Origin: UBA9647 sp049522195
GTDB taxonomy: Bacteria; Bacteroidota; Ignavibacteria; UBA10030
Length of the DNA stretch: 9,516 nucleotides
Reading direction: 5' to 3'
NCBI GenBank assembly: GCA_049522195.1
Contig: JBEKOB010000120.1
Location: 1-9,516 of the forward strand
Part shown: positions 6,821 through 9,516 of the stretch, piece after piece
Layout: every line of letters starts with the position of its first letter
Numbering within the stretch: position 1 is the stretch's first letter
Position numbers and translations under genes: made by a program
Notes under the pieces: model-generated
Database searches by the model: none
Seen by the model: the letters and a program-made list of their open reading frames with translations, nothing else
What the model was told of the DNA's origin: nothing

Positions 6821-6825
6821 GGGTA

Positions 6826-6831
6826 CCTCCC
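6826..6831 (-). promoter_or_regulatory. Ribosome binding site that fixes the VOC protein start
   Basis: Minus-strand GGGAGG five bases before the ATG at 6820. It rules against the ATG at 6838, which lies upstream of this site. Confidence 0.75.
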
Positions 6832-6906
6832 TTCTCAAAAGTCATCGAACAATTGGATTAGAGAGAATACTGGAACTCCCACGCGTATGCGCTGACCGCG
6901 GTGATG

Positions 6907-7485
6907 CTACTTCTTCGCAATCGATCCGATGAGAGCGTCGAACTCAGAGCCGGCACCTTCGACAGTCTTCGCCGGTCCCGTGAATTTGAAAAACAACTTT
7001 CCTTCCGGGGCCTCAACAATGGCGCCGAAGAGCCGGAAGTTCTCCTTCTTCCCCTGCGATTCCATCATGGGGCCGGCAGGAGCGAGGTAATTGCCCGCAA
7101 ATACGACCTTGGTAATCTTCAGGCCATTCACTTCTTCATCCTTCTTCATCGGGGCCGGGGCATTCTCAAACTGCCCGCTCCACCGCTGGATGTTACTCTC
7201 AATGTCGCCGCCTGCTCCTGAAGGGAAAAATGATACTGCGCATTCCCCCGCTTCAGAGTCCCCCTGTGCAGCCGCGATCGTGTACGTCACCACTCTCATT
7301 GCACGTGGGCCGGCCTTCGTCCATTTGCTGGGATATGACCATACCACTCCACCCACGGTGCTCTCAGGTGCTTCCTTTGTCAATGCAACATCGCCGGTCT
7401 GAGAGGATGTTTTCTTCGAACATCCCGGCACACTTATGAACATTGCAACGAGCAGGACACACAGGGCAACAAACCATCTCTTCAT
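6907..7485 (-). CDS. Putative lipoprotein of unknown function
   Basis: 192 residues. The N-terminus MKRWFVALCVLLVAMF is a signal peptide, followed by VPGC-SKK, a usable lipobox with Cys22 as the lipidated residue and Ser at +2, which in Gram-negative bacteria would favour the outer membrane. The mature part begins with a short polar linker and then a single globular domain with WSYPSKWTKAG (near residues 50-60), GECAVSFFP, NIQRWSGQFE, and a C-terminal FRLFGAIVEAPEGKLFFKF with TGPAKTVE. I recognise this as a recurring uncharacterised bacterial family but know no function. ATG at 7485 is chosen because the signal peptide starts there and AAAGGA lies nine bases upstream; the in-frame ATG at 7548 would add 21 polar residues ahead of the signal. 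It is divergent from the M13 peptidase gene and heads a unit with the VOC gene. Confidence 0.82.
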   Translation of the reverse strand: MKRWFVALCVLLVAMFISVPGCSKKTSSQTGDVALTKEAPESTVGGVVWSYPSKWTKAGPRAMRVVTYTIAAAQGDSEAGECAVSFFPSGAGGDIESNIQRWSGQFENAPAPMKKDEEVNGLKITKVVFAGNYLAPAGPMMESQGKKENFRLFGAIVEAPEGKLFFKFTGPAKTVEGAGSEFDALIGSIAKK

Positions 7486-7528
7486 CGGAATCGATCCTTT
7501 CTTTTTACTCTTTTGTTGTGGTAGAAAC

Positions 7529-7562
7529 TTTATAAATATAACAGACATTGCTTCAATATCAA
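7529..7562 (-). promoter_or_regulatory. Candidate promoter(s) for the lipoprotein-VOC unit
   Basis: Two overlapping minus-strand options, both with 16-base spacing: TTGATA (7562-7557) with TATATT (7540-7535), and TTGAAG (7556-7551) with TATAAA (7534-7529). Either would give a leader of about 40 bases before the ATG at 7485. The stretch is A+T-rich, so chance matches are easy. Confidence 0.4.
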
Positions 7563-7637
7563 TTCGACCGATACTGGCTGAAATTCGGCCATTCTATCGT
7601 TGCGTTCTCTTCGGAAGAATTCGGTTCAGTTTTTCGC

Positions 7638-7666
7638 TTGCCTCTCTCCTTAAGTCGCGCTAGATT
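7638..7666 (+). promoter_or_regulatory. Candidate promoter for the M13 peptidase gene
   Basis: TTGCCT (7638-7643) and TAGATT (7661-7666) are separated by 17 bases, a fair sigma-70-type match, with an expected leader of about 45 bases that contains AAGGAG (7701-7706). Together with the opposite-strand candidate at 7529-7562 it fills the 231-base divergent gap 7486-7716, in which I see no further gene. Confidence 0.35.
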
Positions 7667-7716
7667 CGCACTCACCTCATCTATCGCATCCGACACCTCT
7701 AAGGAGCACACTTCCC

Positions 7717-9516
7717 ATGAAACGTCTCGCAATGCTCTTGCTGGTCCTTCTTGCGCCACTAGCAACCCTCATAGCACGACAAACGACGGAAAAGGTTCCG
7801 GCTCTTGACCCGGTCAACATGGACCTCTCCGTGCAACCGTGCATCGACTTCTATCAATACGCGAATGGGGCGTGGCTCAAACGAAATCCAATTCCTCCGG
7901 AGTTCAGCCGGTGGGGGAGTTTTCAAATTCTGGCTGAGAAGAATACCGTTGTGTTGAAAGGAATTCTTGAAGAAGCAGCGCGGAACAAGGGCGCGGCACA
8001 AGGAACGAACAGTCAGAAGATCGGCGATTTCTATTCTACAGGCATGGACACCGCGACGATCGAGGCCCTCGGCTGCAAACCGATTGAGGCTGATCTCAAT
8101 CGAATTGCAACCATCAAGAACGTCGCAGGCATCCAGGAAGAACTTGCCAGATTTCACATGGCCGGCGTTGGAGGGGTCTTCGGCCTTTTTGCGAATCAGG
8201 ATCAGAAGAACAGCACGCAGGTTGTCGCACATCTCGGCCAAGGAGGACTCGGATTGCCGGACCGTGACTACTACGTCTCCGATGATCCGAAGCTGAAGCA
8301 AAACCGGGAAGACTATGTGACTCACATGACCGCCATGTTCAAATTGCTTGGCGACGAAGAGGCGGATGCTGCAATGACAGCAAAAACGCTCCTTGCGTTC
8401 GAGACTCGTCTTGCCAAGGCCTCATTCACACGAGTTGAGCGCCGTGACCCCGAGAAGAACTACAACAAGATGACGCAGGGACAGCTTGAAGTCATGGCGC
8501 CTGAATTCGATTGGAAACAATTCTTCGTTGCAGTTGGACTGACGGACCCTGGTGACGTCGTTGTGGGGCAACCGCCGTTTTTCAAAGAGGTCAGTGCGAT
8601 GCTGAAGGATGTACCTCTGAAGGATTGGAAGACGTACCTCCGTTGGCGCCTCGTCAATTCCGCAGCGAACGCCCTGAGCTCAGCGTTCGTAAACGAGAGT
8701 TTCCGGTTCAACGGCACGATCCTCACAGGGACTAAAGAACTGCAGCCCCGCTGGAAACGCATCAGTCAAGTCATCAATGGCGCGATGGGAGAAGCGCTTG
8801 GCGAGCTGTATGTGGCACGAGCATTCAGACCTCAGGCAAAGGCACGCGCCAAGGAGATGGTGAACAATTTGCTGGCATCGATGAAAGAGCATATCCAGAC
8901 TCTCGACTGGATGGATGAAACGACCCGAGCTGCAGCACTCAAGAAGCTCTCCACATTTAATGTCAAGATCGGATATCCGGACAAGTGGCGGGATTATTCG
9001 GGACTCATTATTGATCGAACGTCCTACCTTGCGAATCTCCGCCGCGCGGCGGAGTTCAATTTCCGATACAATATATCGAAGATCGGCAAGCCGGTCGATC
9101 CGACGGAGTGGGGAATGACACCACCGACCGTCAATGCATACTATAGTGCAACGAGAAACGAAATTGTCTTCCCGGCGGGCATCCTTCAACCCCCGTTCTT
9201 CAATCCCGATGCTGACGACGCGGTAAACTATGGCGGGATGGGCGCAGTCATTGGACACGAGATCTCCCATGGCTTCGACGACCAGGGGAGCAAGTACGAT
9301 GCCGATGGAAATCTCAAAATGTGGTGGACGCCTGAGACCAGGAAGAAGTTTGAAGAGCGGACCAACCTCGTGGTGAAACAGTTCGACAATTACGTGGCGA
9401 TTGATTCGTTGCATGTGATTGGGAAACTGACCCTTGGCGAGAACATCGGCGACTTCGCGGGACTTTCGATCGCGTATACTGCACTCGAGAAGACACTCGC
9501 CGGCAAACCGAAACAA
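7717..9516 (+). CDS. pepO: M13 family zinc metalloendopeptidase (neprilysin/PepO type), 3' end cut by window
   Basis: Zinc endopeptidase that cleaves oligopeptides; bacterial members act outside the cytoplasm or at the envelope. The ATG at 7717 follows AAGGAG by ten bases. The first 20 residues (MKRLAMLLLVLLAPLATLIA) form a signal peptide with a plausible cut after Ala20 and no lipobox. The N-terminal M13 domain opens with the hallmark CIDFYQYANGAWLKRNPIP (42-60). The catalytic domain shows NAYYSATRNEIVFPAG (substrate-binding Asn473-Ala474), the zinc helix HEISHGFDD (His514, Glu515, His518) and GENIGDFAG with third ligand Glu575 and Asp579, so all catalytic residues are present. 600 codons are visible with no stop; about 80-90 residues are probably missing from a usual length near 680. 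The gene is divergent from the lipoprotein. Long minus-strand open frames inside it are shadows. Confidence 0.95.
   Translation, partial: MKRLAMLLLVLLAPLATLIARQTTEKVPALDPVNMDLSVQPCIDFYQYANGAWLKRNPIPPEFSRWGSFQILAEKNTVVLKGILEEAARNKGAAQGTNSQKIGDFYSTGMDTATIEALGCKPIEADLNRIATIKNVAGIQEELARFHMAGVGGVFGLFANQDQKNSTQVVAHLGQGGLGLPDRDYYVSDDPKLKQNREDYVTHMTAMFKLLGDEEADAAMTAKTLLAFETRLAKASFTRVERRDPEKNYNKMTQGQLEVMAPEFDWKQFFVAVGLTDPGDVVVGQPPFFKEVSAMLKDVPLKDWKTYLRWRLVNSAANALSSAFVNESFRFNGTILTGTKELQPRWKRISQVINGAMGEALGELYVARAFRPQAKARAKEMVNNLLASMKEHIQTLDWMDETTRAAALKKLSTFNVKIGYPDKWRDYSGLIIDRTSYLANLRRAAEFNFRYNISKIGKPVDPTEWGMTPPTVNAYYSATRNEIVFPAGILQPPFFNPDADDAVNYGGMGAVIGHEISHGFDDQGSKYDADGNLKMWWTPETRKKFEERTNLVVKQFDNYVAIDSLHVIGKLTLGENIGDFAGLSIAYTALEKTLAGKPKQ

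Noticed and set aside
7759..8325. Minus-strand 188-codon open frame inside the M13 peptidase
   Set aside because: Shadow of the M13 reading frame, which has signal peptide and family motifs.
8680..9516. Minus-strand 278-codon open frame reaching the window end
   Set aside because: Long but antisense to the zinc-binding domain of the M13 peptidase; its translation has no coherent domain pattern. High-G+C third positions readily create such frames.
1..9516. Search for mobile elements, CRISPR arrays, tRNA or rRNA genes and defence systems
   Set aside because: No transposase, integrase, evenly spaced repeat array, cloverleaf-like or rRNA-like stretch was recognised by reading both strands.

Overview
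The window is bacterial chromosomal DNA of moderate G+C (slightly above half by eye). It is densely packed with metabolic genes that have good Shine-Dalgarno sites, and both edges cut through genes. No 16S or other phylogenetic marker is present. Signal-peptide-bearing M13 peptidases, PepP-type peptidases and A+T-rich 'AAATCC-GAA' intergenic repeats would fit an uncultured member of the Ignavibacteriota/FCB group or a similar free-living Gram-negative lineage. That placement is an inference with low confidence. The lipobox on one product fits an organism that makes lipoproteins.

Layout. Region A (1-3394, + strand) holds the 3' part of an M24 Xaa-Pro aminopeptidase, a complete type I glutamine synthetase, an unusual pair of near-palindromic 15-mers just after its stop, and a GTG-started multi-spanning membrane protein of the YwaF/TMEM164-like family. 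Region B (3395-3603) is a gene-free gap between convergent genes, filled by a degenerate A+T-rich inverted repeat. Region C (3604-6143, - strand) is a two-gene unit: an aldehyde dehydrogenase with its own candidate promoter, followed within about 75 bases by a D-2-hydroxyacid dehydrogenase. Region D (6311-7562, - strand) holds a lipoprotein of unknown function followed by a small glyoxalase-fold (VOC) protein with a long Lys/Arg-rich tail, closed by a clear intrinsic terminator. Region E (7638-9516, + strand) is an exported M13 (neprilysin/PepO-type) zinc endopeptidase, divergent from the lipoprotein and running off the window end.

How the genes may work together. PepP-type and M13 peptidases both degrade peptides, one probably in the cytoplasm and the other outside the inner membrane, and glutamine synthetase assimilates ammonia. 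They are not obviously one pathway. The aldehyde dehydrogenase and hydroxyacid dehydrogenase are the best candidate for a functional pair, oxidising an aldehyde and a 2-hydroxyacid in turn, but the substrate cannot be read from sequence. I see no phage, transposon, CRISPR, tRNA, rRNA or defence system. The window is mostly ordinary metabolism. The items most worth a second look are the Cys/His-bearing membrane protein, the basic-tailed VOC protein, the lipoprotein family and the two non-coding repeat structures.
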